Below are positions 13,001 through 25,000 of a DNA stretch of 64,000 bases, piece after piece. The translations under genes and the position numbers were made by a program. Where the stretch lies: positions 1,302,001 to 1,366,000 of the forward strand of contig JAZGUH010000117.1 in assembly GCA_037893225.1 (NCBI GenBank). Reading direction: 5' to 3'. Position 1 is the stretch's first letter, and every line of letters begins with the position of its first letter. Below the pieces are notes generated by a model, which was not told the DNA's origin, did no database searches, and saw only the letters and a program-made list of their open reading frames with translations. Source of the stretch: Hippasteria phrygiana (Eukaryota > Echinodermata > Asteroidea > Valvatida > Goniasteridae).

Positions 13001-16000
13001 TCTTTTTAAAGTTTTTTACTCAAAATAAAACCATTTTTGGCAGTGCAGTACCTTCATTTTATCCCAAATAACCTCTGACCAATTCAGTATAACCATGGAA
13101 CTGGATTAACCATTGTCAATTCCTGATTCATTTTTGGTATTGCTTGAAATCAGTGTTCCCAGTAAAGAAAAATATTCATAAAATAAGTAAAATCTTCTTG
13201 AAACAAAAAATTGACTAAGAAAAAACTCATGTAAGAACAATTTTCTTAATGTTTTAAATATCCTAAATGTTAAGAAGATTGTTCTTTGGAAAACCAGGTT
13301 TTCTTATGACATTTCTCAGAACAAGAATTATGTTCTTTATTCAAGAATATTTTTCTTGCTTAGGAAATTCATTTTTTTAGGCAGTGTATCTTTTGTTGAA
13401 TAAGCCTGGACATGACTTGTTTGGTCCTGTCTCTAGGGAGGTGTCGGAGCACCAGGTGCACGTGGGGCCAATGGTAGACGAGGTGTTGCCGGCGTTGCTG
13501 GACCACCGGGACAAGGCGGAGCCCAAGGAATGTCTGTAAGTCCTAGCGGTTGTCAAAATTGAACATTTGGCATTGTAAGACACTGTAGGTTTTTAATTTT
13601 TCTTACATGTGTGTGCATGAAATTTTAAGTTTCAAAGGCTATGTAATGATGTGAATTTATATGCCTTACGTTTTGAGTGCACTTGTACTAATTGAAATTA
13701 GTATCGTCAAACAAACTACCAGATTTAAATCAGTGACAAGAAGTAAAGAAATATTCATTTGTAGACTAATACAATTAAAAGTTTGCACTAAAAAGTTTGT
13801 TTTGGTAGTAATGTAATTTCGTGGAAGTGCCGTGGCCTAGTTGTTTGGAGCATTGAATTCGTGGTCTGCGGGTAATTCTGCAAGTTGTGGGTTCGAGTGC
13901 AGTCCTGGGCCATAGCACTTCTACGCTTAATATGGGTAGAGGCATTATTAATGCCTTGCAGTGGACTATAGTTACCCATCCCGTCTCTATTCATACTGTG
14001 AAGAGATCAGATTATCTTGTCTTGTTTCAGTGTGAGGGGCTGGTTCTTCCACACTTTCCTCTGTAGCCCACACCTCGAGTGGCCCTTGGCCTTGTGATCG
14101 GCAACTTGCATACACAAAAAAATGTAATGTAAACTTTTAGGTCATTACGAATGAAAACTTTGTATTGATGTAGTGAAAACCCCAGAAATATCAAGTAAAT
14201 ATTTTTCTTTCAGGGAGACCGTGGATCCCCAGGTGCGATGGGCTTGGCTGGACCCGCAGGAGGAGATGGTGCCTCTGGTCCGGACGGACGTGATGGACGC
14301 AACGGAGAACCGGTAAGGGGCCAGGCAGCGATATTTTGTTCCGTACCACATATTCGCATAAGTACCGGTATTTTTGTGTACTTGGCTATGTGAGCTGCAA
14401 GATAGGTTCTCAGATTTGTTTTCCCTTGAAATGAAATCCTCCATGCCACCAATTAGAAAAGGAAAAAACAAACCCAGCAGAGGATTAGAACCCAAGCCTC
14501 GGGCTCTACCAATATAGCCACAACAGCAGCTCGAATTTTACTTCAGCCTTAAGGTAGTTGTCTGAATGATGTCACTATCTATCGCCCTCTATTGATGGCT
14601 TCAATAGCATACAAAACCATGCAAACGTACTGCCATAGCGAATATGTGGTACGAGAAATCATCTCAACCAAACGTTTCCACCGTATCATCATTGTGCTCC
14701 CTGTAATGATGCAGTTGCTTCAGGATGGGATAAAGATTGAGAACGAGTGATGAGACATGTAGCCACAGCCTGCATTTATTTTCATTTAGTTGATCTGTCA
14801 GTTTAAGTAAAAAGACAGAAGTTTTTATTAGAAAAATGGGCTCAGAGCTATGTTTTCACCTATGTGGTTGATTTATTTTCCTCTACAGGGTAACAAGGGA
14901 GCCCCAGGTGATGTTGGACGCATTGGAATCCCAGGTCTTTCGGTAAGTCCAGAACTCATCATCATTCTTCTCCCGTCATTGTGCTTCAGAAGTCTTTCCT
15001 TGTGTTTGTTTATTCATTTGAGGTTAATTCACAGCTTTGGGGGTGAATTGGGAATTTGTGGGACTGCGGTGTATGTAAACTTTCATACTTTTATACTCTG
15101 TGTGGTTAATGAAAGGTTTATTTTAATACCTGGATGCACAGACTTAAAACATGCTTATATATGCCCCTCGTCGCTATATTGGAAAACTACTTGAGTAGTT
15201 ATCTCTTAACTCTTACCTCGTATCTCAAATCTTGTATCTCTTATCTTTTATCTCATCTCTTATCTCTTATTTCATCTCTTATCTCAACTCTCATCTTCTG
15301 TCTCTTAACTCTTTAACCTCTTACCTCTTATCTTGTATCTCTAATCTTGTATCTCTAATCTCGTATCTCAAATCTCGTATCTCTTATTTCAAATCTCATT
15401 TCTCATATCTCGTATCTCATCTCTCTTATCTCATCTTCAGGGAGCTCCTGGTGATCGTGGTGGCATTGGTGCTGTTGGCAACAATGGAGCACCAGTAAGT
15501 GGATTATAAGTCAACCTATAATACTTTATTCAAAGGACCGTATTAAAACATAATATTCAATGTGTTGGATTTAAAATGTAAAAAAGTATATATGTACATG
15601 GTTTGTTTGTATTTAAAAGTAGTGTTTAGGAGTTTGTCAATTTGTTTGTCTCATCTGTTGTTTTTGTCTATTTGCATATACCCATTTGTGTGTCGTGTCC
15701 AATATGTTTTGGTGTATTTTATCATTCGCCCAGTCTGTCTTTAATAATTGTATATTTAAGGCATCTCATTACAAGTTTCAGCTTGCTGAATATGTCTGTG
15801 CCAACAGTTGCATATTTCCTTGTAAATTTTGTGTTGTATATTTCACTCATTGTCCAGTGCAGAATGGAAATGAACGTGAACTGAACTGAAGTTTCGCCCA
15901 AAAATATAGATGTGTTGCCCTCCGTCCGCGACTGACCCTAAAAGTCCGGTGGCATTTTTTAAATATTTATGTATTTTTTAATTTTTAAAGGAATGTTTAA

Positions 16001-19000
16001 AATCTCACCTTTTCCTGCACAAAATGAACAAATTGTCTTTAAATACAGCTACGACGGCACATTCGTTCATTTCGCCATCTCACTTTTAAATAAGCTTACT
16101 TTTTGCCTCCCGACTTACACGTCATGTAGTATTGTTTTGATGTTATCATGGAGGGTAAAAATAGAATAAATCTAAATAAATCGACCGATTGACCCTCCTT
16201 CCCTTTTTTTTTTTAGGCCTGAGCTGATAAGTTGTTGTAAAACGGAGTTAATCTTTAAAAAGATTTGTTTAGTGAAATGTTGAAGCTGGTTTTTTCGTGT
16301 ATTATAGTTATTAATTTTCCATTATAGATGGTGTCGAATATGAATTTAGTCCATATACTTTTGAAGACTCATGTTAATGTTGTAGAATGCAGTTCTTCTA
16401 AATATTAATATTCATGATGTCAAAGAATTCAACCAATGGAAATGAATCCTTGTTTGGTATCTAGGGGGCACAAGGAGCCAGTGGCAAACGCGGGGAGTCC
16501 GGAGACCCAGGCGCAAGGGTAAGACCATTCTGAGTCATCAGGAGTTGATTGAATTGGAGTATCTGTCAATACCCTGAGTCTTGCCACGAGATAAACTCCT
16601 ACTGATTTTTAGCCGATCTAAACCCATACAGTGGAAGAGAGTCGCTGGTGATTTGAATTTTGCAGAGAATTGTGTGGTAAATGAGACCAACGATTACAGG
16701 CCACATTGGTTTAAAATGCATTTTTAAAAGTGCTGAAAGGTTCACTTGAAATCCATTCTTTATTTTACCGTTTTGATGGCCCTTTTGTATTTCAGAGACC
16801 TTAAAATGTGGGCTTTAACTCCTTTTGTAAAGTTTTGCTTCAACAAAAACACAAAATGAAAATGTTTGTTTAGGGAAGAATTTGGGGTCATCATTTTTTA
16901 ATGATATGCTCACTTGATATGATAAACCTATTGACTGATGTATTGGACAGTGTTCCGTGAACATTTGACTTTTATCATCTCAAAGAATGGTTGTGTATTG
17001 TAAATACCCAGACATTTTATGTTATTAACTGTGAAAAAATATCAAAGTATTTAATGGTATGGGCTGACATTAAAATTAGCCAAAAGAATTACCCCATAAA
17101 ATATTATATTACAATATTTTAGGGACATGTTTGCCACAACATGTAGAGTACTGAAGTGGTGATGATGTCACTTGACATTGTTTGGGGTTCACACGCTGGT
17201 TAAGTTACGTATAATTATGCACGTGAACCAGAGATATGTGCTACCATTTGGTACCCTTCATCTGCGCTCATTTTAAAGAAATTTTCTTACAAGACTCCGT
17301 TTGTCATTCACATGCTGTTTTCTTCCGTAGGGAAATTCTGGTCCCCCTGGACTGGTTGGATCCCCTGGACTGCATGGAGATTCGGTATGTTGATATCGTG
17401 CATCTGTTTGTCTGTCCGGCTTTTTATCCGTCTGTCCTGTCCTGTCCTGTCAGCTAACTATTGTTATGGGTTGGTTTATGTGTTTGTGTGCTTTTTTATT
17501 CATGTCTCAATCTCTGTGGAAGTTCAAAAGACCAGAATGCAATTTCACAAAATCCGCATTGATGGATTCAGTGCTTTTCTCTGTCCCCATAACATTTTTG
17601 GCCCCCACAACATCTATCGCACGACCAGTGTATATATCCCCACAATAAGCCAGTTCGGTATCTCAATGGTCAAAGGTTATTTGGGATAAAATTGCGGACG
17701 TAATGTCACCCCATGTTACGCAAACGCCCATTCTGATTTTAACACGTGCGCATTGTGCCACCACCTTTTGCGTTCACACGCACGCGTTAGGTCAAGCGGG
17801 TCATTCGGGATAAAATGTCATTGTGCACATGCGCAGTTGAAATACCGAACTGGCTTATTACGGTGTGTGACTGTGTGTGCTAACCAAGCTAGCAAAGAAA
17901 TTCCTTTCTAACCCTAAGCACAGAATCCACATGCATGCATGCCAAAAATCCTTCCTAAACCGTGAAATACGCTAACCGTTTTGAGCTATAGTGAGGGATG
18001 ATTTTTCGCTGTTTTAGATTGCATGAATATGCGCCCATCAGTTCATGTTTACGTTTGCTTTGAATATGTGGTGTCACTGACATGCTTCAAAGAATTAGTA
18101 CTTTAGAAAATGGAAAATGCACCACCAATATTTTTTTGACTTGAAGCAAAACACCATATTTTCTTCAATTTAACCCAACCGTTCCTTGAAGAGAGGGCAA
18201 AAATAGTGTACTACATTTTTTGCCTGGGGTGGAGGTTTGATTGGCACTTCTGTGCTTCTATGAAGGGTTCTTCAGGATTGATAGGCTAATGGGTAATCTC
18301 TGGCAAGGTGCCCACATGTTTCTTGGCTTGTTTATTTTCTTGTCATTTATGATTCATATTTGGGCAATTCCGTATGGGAAATGAGTTCAATGACTAATTT
18401 TAAAGTTGATCAAATCACCATTTAATTGGATGCCTGGAGTTGTTAGATGCCTGCTTACATGTAGCAAGGAACCAAAAACCATTTGGGAATATCTTTATTG
18501 GTTATATAGATTACATAGAATTTTATTTGGAAATTAAGGGGAAAAAAACCCATAATTCCATTAACGACAAATTTTTGGCCTTTCCACATGTAGGAAGTAT
18601 CATTTTTTATTTGTTTATATGATAGGGATATAACCAGACCATATAAAAGTGTTTGTAATCGGGTAGGCCATAAGACTAATCCACAGCATGTAAAAAAATA
18701 CAGCCCAAAATTCCTCTGAAATGTAATTCTGTTACCGCGGAATTGCCTATTTCCTGGCCCGACGAGATAGGTGGCAAGTATCCAAAGTTGATAATGGCGT
18801 GTAGGCCCCGCTGTAATCGTTTTAAGCTGTCAGAGTCTTGACCCCCTCCTTTTGATTGCTTTGTAAGAGCTTGCATTGTAATTATTGTTATTAATAAATT
18901 TTGAATAATGTTGGCAAAAGCAAATCAAGCTAATTGTGTTTTGCCGCAGGGAGATATTGGTCGATCCGGCGCATCTGGACCCCAAGGACCCAAAGGAAAC

Positions 19001-22000
19001 CCAGTAAGATTTCTTTTTTTAAGATCATATATATATATTTGGGATGTCATTTGATTTTGTATTAAATATGGACTTGGAGATAAGAAACATGTAATTTTGA
19101 CAATGGACAGCCAAAATCACATCCTACTTTATTCAACATCACATCTGAAGCCTGTGAACTATTATCCCACCCTGACAAAGAGTACATTGTGACTGCTGGG
19201 TTTAACAGCTTAATAATAAACCGCCTTGTGATTCTGGACTCTTGGATGTGATTTTGGATGCTCATTGTTCAACTCACATCCACCTATTCCTCCTGTCCAT
19301 TTTGAATAGAGCAATCACATCCAATGGTTTCACAGTGAATGTATCGGAATGCATTAAAAACTGACGGATGAAAGGTAAACGTGTCGGGATTACTCTGATA
19401 TGTTTGAAAACTCGAGAGAATTGTGTGCAAGCATATATGTGTACAAAAAAATGCAGGCGTGGGGAATTGTTTTTAAAACTCTACAGTTTTTGTTCAAAAA
19501 GGAAATTATTTTGTAATCTCATCCCAATCCCCACCTTAAGATCCTTCCAAATCTACCAGGAGGATTTGGAGGATTTTGCAATGTTGAGGAGATCTGTTGT
19601 AGTAGAGCCCAGCCGCTATTACTTTACATGGGCATTGATGTCCCTGGAAGGTTTAAGGTCCAAATGATCGGGTTATTGACCAGTAGTGGAAGAGTCGGTC
19701 ATGCAGAGGGAGGTCTGGAAATAATAATAATGTGTACATTTGTACAGTGTACATAATCCACCATGATCAAGGTGCTACATTATTACCCCTGGCCATCAGG
19801 CCCATTAATCATTCCTGAAAGCTTCTCAGCTCCCTGGGGAGTATACAGCCCTGGCTGCTATTTTAAGCGCACACGGGCTAATCAAACACATAACCATCAC
19901 TGCCCTCACAGGCACCCATTTACTCCTGGGTGAAGAGAAGCAACTTGTGACAAAGTGTCTCGCTCAAGGACACAAGCACCAAGATTCCCTGGCTGGGTTC
20001 GAACCCACAATCTGTAGTCTCACTGAGATCCTGAGTCCAGTGCACTGTACCTAAAGGCCACGACACTCCACGAAACAGTTCTTAAATGTAATTAAAGATT
20101 AGTGTCTGAAAATATCTAAGAGTTAATTGTCGAAAGAAAACATGAAAATGAATTAAACTGTTGCAAACTGCTGACTGACTGAATGGACCTGAAATATACA
20201 AATAACAAAATTTGCTGGCCTGACGTTTCGAACTTAAGCAAGTTCTTTCTCAAAGGCAAATGACAGAGTACAAGAAACAAACATGTAGGGAACACACATG
20301 CATGACAGGGTGGGTGGAGAAACACAAAAGAGGGATGCAAAGGAGCATGGCAGTGGGTGAACATCAAAGGGATGGGAAAGGACAGCTGTCCTTTCCCATC
20401 CCTTAAGTTCGAAACGTCAGGCCAGCTAATTTTTTGAAAGAAAAAATTGTCAGACCTGAACTTTTGATACAATGTTTTTTCCAAACCAGGGTGAGAGAGG
20501 CCGTGCTGGCGCGCGTGGAACTCAAGGCCTCCCAGGTGGACCGGTAATGTTCTACTTTTTTATTTTATTTTGTTGTGGTTAAAGCAAATTTGTATTTATT
20601 TCTTTTCATTTGTTTCCTTATTTGTGCTGATTTTATAACAGTAAACATATTTGATTCCGTTTACACTCAGTTTCTTTTTTGTTTCTTTTTTGTTTCCTAT
20701 GTTGTTAAATTATAGTTATATTTTTTAATATAATGAAGTTCTCCTGTGTGAACTCTTGCCCTCATTGCTGACATTCCATGGAGGACCCACACAATCCGAC
20801 AGGGACTCAAAATTTAATCCAAAGACGTGTCCAGTAGCGCAATACCCTGCAGGTCCTGTACTGCCAATTGAATGACTCCGTACCAAACCAGAAAGAAATG
20901 TAAACTAACATGGCGACCGCTACAAACGCAGTAAAAAAAACTGCTCCTTTTCGTCCCTAGTTGCAGATTTTTTTACCACCCCGAAGTAAATTATCTCTGC
21001 GATATGTTATAAACCTATTGATAGAAAAAGGACACAAATCTTTGGGGTAAAGTCGTCCATTCACTCACTCACCGTCCGCCATCTTGGTATGCATCCTTTG
21101 CACACCACGTCCATGGTAGGGATGCCGTTCATATTGCGCATCCCCAGTGTTCAACAGAGAAGGTATGGTGCATTCCGGCATACATATTGCACTATTGAGC
21201 GTGCCCCACATGTTAGCCACAGATTGGATTCGAAGCCAGGTCACAGAGGTAAAAGGTTAGAAAAGTTCATCTGTACCAAACTGACTTTTCAATTTTTTGT
21301 TTTTGCAGGGAACGCAAGGACCTGATGGAGCTCGTGGAGAGAAGGGACCCAAGGGTAACCCAGGTGAAGCTGGAGTCCAGGGTGGACCTGGCTCAGCTGG
21401 ACGCCAAGGTGCCCCGGTAAGTCAATCTCTGATATTGTAAAGAACAGTCTACTAGATCCCATAAACTTTGAGAGAGGACATTTAAAGGTGCTTAAATTGA
21501 GAATTCTTTTCGGGGGCCAAAATGTTTTTGTGGAAGGTAAAAACTCTATGGGGAATGTGATTATGGAAATATGTTTGTGATATTTTCGACAAGCTTAAAG
21601 AATTATTAGACACTCTTGAAACTGTTCGTATTAGAATAATAAGGAAAATTTGAGCATGTCTGATTTAAAAAGAAAAATAAGAAAATTTGAAGAAAAAAAA
21701 TTTGAGGGGGGAATCTCTAATTTTGCAGTGAATTTCACACATTATTGTGGGCTGTATCAGTTTATACAGGATCAGTGTGTATGGACGAAGGTTAAGGTCA
21801 CCTACCCCACAGCAGAATGATAATTGATTGACCGATCGATCAGTAAATTGGTGTTATTGAATATTTCAGGGAGCCCCAGGAGCCAAGGGATCACGTGGCG
21901 ACTCTGGCGAACAAGGAGCAATTGTATGTACACATGTATTCAGTTCAAAGGAACTAGGCAATCAAATACAATACTCAACTTGTTTTAATACGTCTAACCA

Positions 22001-25000
22001 AGTCTTACAACAGTACCGACATGATTTAAATGCTTGATTTAAATGCTTGATTTAGTATTATAATTCCTTAACCCTAACAGCCCAAGCCTTTTTACTAGAA
22101 TCCTTCCCTAACCACACAAACTCCAACACTGTGTAGTAAACCAATGGCACATTCTTTGTACTTAGACAAAATCAGGGCATCAAGTCCCATGCAAAGTGAT
22201 GGTGCCAAGGCTCTACAGTACCCAATCACACAAAATTCAACACAAATGGGGTGTTTGATTTTGGCAGGTTAGGGAAGGTTAGGGTAAAAGGAGACACGTT
22301 GTCTTTTATATCTTAGGGAGACAAGTGGAATTAGGAAGACATTTTAGTGTCGAGGGGGGATAGGATAAGGGAAAGTGGGGCTTCATGAAAATTGAAGAAA
22401 AAAATTGCACACATCTATGGCAATGTCTTCCAAACCTGGTAAATATTATTATTATTAGTTTATTTCTCTCCACAATAAAAACAAATTATTACAGTGTAAT
22501 TATAGCATTACATTAAACAATATATATAAATATTGTATTAGTGTGTACTGTTAAACTGGTTTCATTCCATTTTTTTATTACATAAATTGATATCACCATA
22601 TTTGATTAGGTTTCTTCAATGTGATAAGGAATGTCTGTAGCTGTAGGTGTCAGTTAAAAACTCTCATCACCAACTGATTTTTTTTTTTTTTTCAACCCTT
22701 AATGACATAGGGAGCTGGCGGAAATTCTGGACCAATGGGAATGCCCGGACCGAGTGGTATAGCTGTGAGTATCGATCGATGTCCAAGTTATCAATATTCA
22801 TTTTGTGTATCAGTTCAGTGTTTTTGCAGTGCTTTAAGTTGCCAATTTGGCCACTATTGTTTCAGCAGAGAAACAGTTCTGAAAACATTCTCTGCAGGAC
22901 ATGTATAAAAATAATGTGCTGTAGCCAGGATTTTTTTTAATGATTATTTTCTTAGTGCACATGAAATTTCTGTCTGAACTGTTTTGTTTTCTTTCATTTT
23001 GATATCAGGGAGCTAGAGGAGAGCCAGGCTCATCTGGAGCCAGTGGAAAACCAGGCCAAACTGTGAGTATAGCCGTGACTTTCCCCGTCTGTCGTGCCTC
23101 TGACTTTCCCTGTCTGTCGTGCCTCTGACTTTCCCTGTCTGTCGTGCCTCTGACTTTCCCCGTCTGTCGTGCCTCTGACTTTGAAGTAGAAGGAGCTACT
23201 TTTAGACTTGACGTGTCTATATTTGACAAATTATAATAGAGTAGAAAGCATACTTGATTCCTTTTGAAATATCACTCAGTTTGACATTGTGATGCTAACA
23301 TGTGAATGAAAATGTGGACCTAAGATGGAATGACATCATGCTGACATCATTACCTCGTTGTATTCGTGTAACCAGGTGGAGACGGAATGGTATCATGGCA
23401 TGCATTTCGGTACATACAAGTTGAGCTCATGTCAATATCTGCCTGTTTTTATGACAAATGCCAAGACTACGTTTTTCAAACTCATAAGTTTCCTTTAGCC
23501 TTAAGACAAAGTAAAACTAATCACATGGTCAAATCCCGCTTCTCCAGTTTTCTTTGTTCACTTTGAAAATTCATTTATATTCACCTAGTCAGTTTGGCTT
23601 GTTTGACAGAAAGTTAAAAAGTCGTATCCTTATTGAGTGATCCCCACAGTGTCACTTCCCAGGTTGTATTGTAAAATTGGGGGTGATCCCTGGCTATACG
23701 GCATTATGGGTTTATGACTTCTGACTAGCGCCCACCCGAACAAAGATACTGACAATTTGGGAGACCGCCAACATAGGGCAAGATAGCTCATTTGGTAGAG
23801 TGCCGGTACATTATTCCGGAGGTCGCAGGTTCAAATCCCGCTCCTGCCAATTTTCTTTGTTCACTTTGAAACTTCATTCAAATTCACCTAGTTGGTTTCC
23901 CTTGTGGTTTGTTTGACAAAATTAAAAATAATCCTGAAACTCAACATTTCATCAGAGAAACCACACACTACAACATGGTAATCTCTCTGACGTCCCACTT
24001 GGCAAACGATGTGACGTTATTCCTTTGTTGGTCCATTGATATATGTTGTGTTTAAGATTTCATTGAAGGCTCCTTACTCCAAAGTAGCTATAGCAAATTT
24101 GGACTCCTTTTGTTGTATTGGATCATAACTCTTTTTCTGCAGGGACGTCGTGGTAACAGCGGCTCCCAAGGACCACAAGGTATCCGTGGTGTCTCAGGAC
24201 CATCAGGACAAAATGGTGCACGCGGCGAGGACGGCAGGAATGGAGGGGATGTGAGTATTTGTCTTGTACCCATTTAAATGGCTCGGGGGCAGATCCAGAC
24301 ATTTAAAAAAAAAAGAATTAAGGGGAGGGGGGTGTTGATCCCCAATTTTCCGTTGATAAAATATTTTGACAGGGGTTGTACACTTTTACTTTTCCTGATG
24401 TTGGTGGCACCATTTATCCCACAAACAGGGTTTCCACAGAAATCTTAAATTCCATGACTTTTCAATGACTTTTTCAATGACATTTTTCAGGCGAAAATTT
24501 TTTTACTGTATTTTTGACATCTTAAGATTCTATTTACAATACCACTGACCATGAGTACTGGTTGTGTATTAAGATTCTGTGAATTTTCAATGTTTTTTTT
24601 TTCTGGAAATATCAATTTACCATGACTCCTTGTAAAGTAACAGAATTCCACGACTTTCCGTGATACTTAAAATTCTAGGATTTTTCATGACTGTGGGAAC
24701 CCTCCACTAACTCCCGCCCGGGCCAACGGACCTTTTGTCTTACTCAGAAAGGCATAAAAAGTGGCTGGTTTGAGACTTAGGGGCCATTCAAAATGTTCAA
24801 TGTTTTAAAATGTTGTTTGACCCAACCACCCACCCCAATTTTCGATCTTAAAATATCAATTTGCCATTCAATTAAACAAATAATAAAATGCCCAGTTTCA
24901 TGACAGCGTGATGCAGCTGTGGATCACCCCCACTTTAACATGTGCCTTGATGACTTCTTGTGTTTCATAATCAGCTTCTGACCTAGCTAGCGCTGGCGAT

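Noticed and set aside
22068..22280. CCCTAACAG / GGTTAGGG clusters as inverted-repeat element
   Set aside because: Matches are short and spacing is irregular; no clear ends.
23776..23850. tRNA gene
   Set aside because: A and B boxes are present but the stem pairing is poor, and a SINE tail shared with other copies follows.
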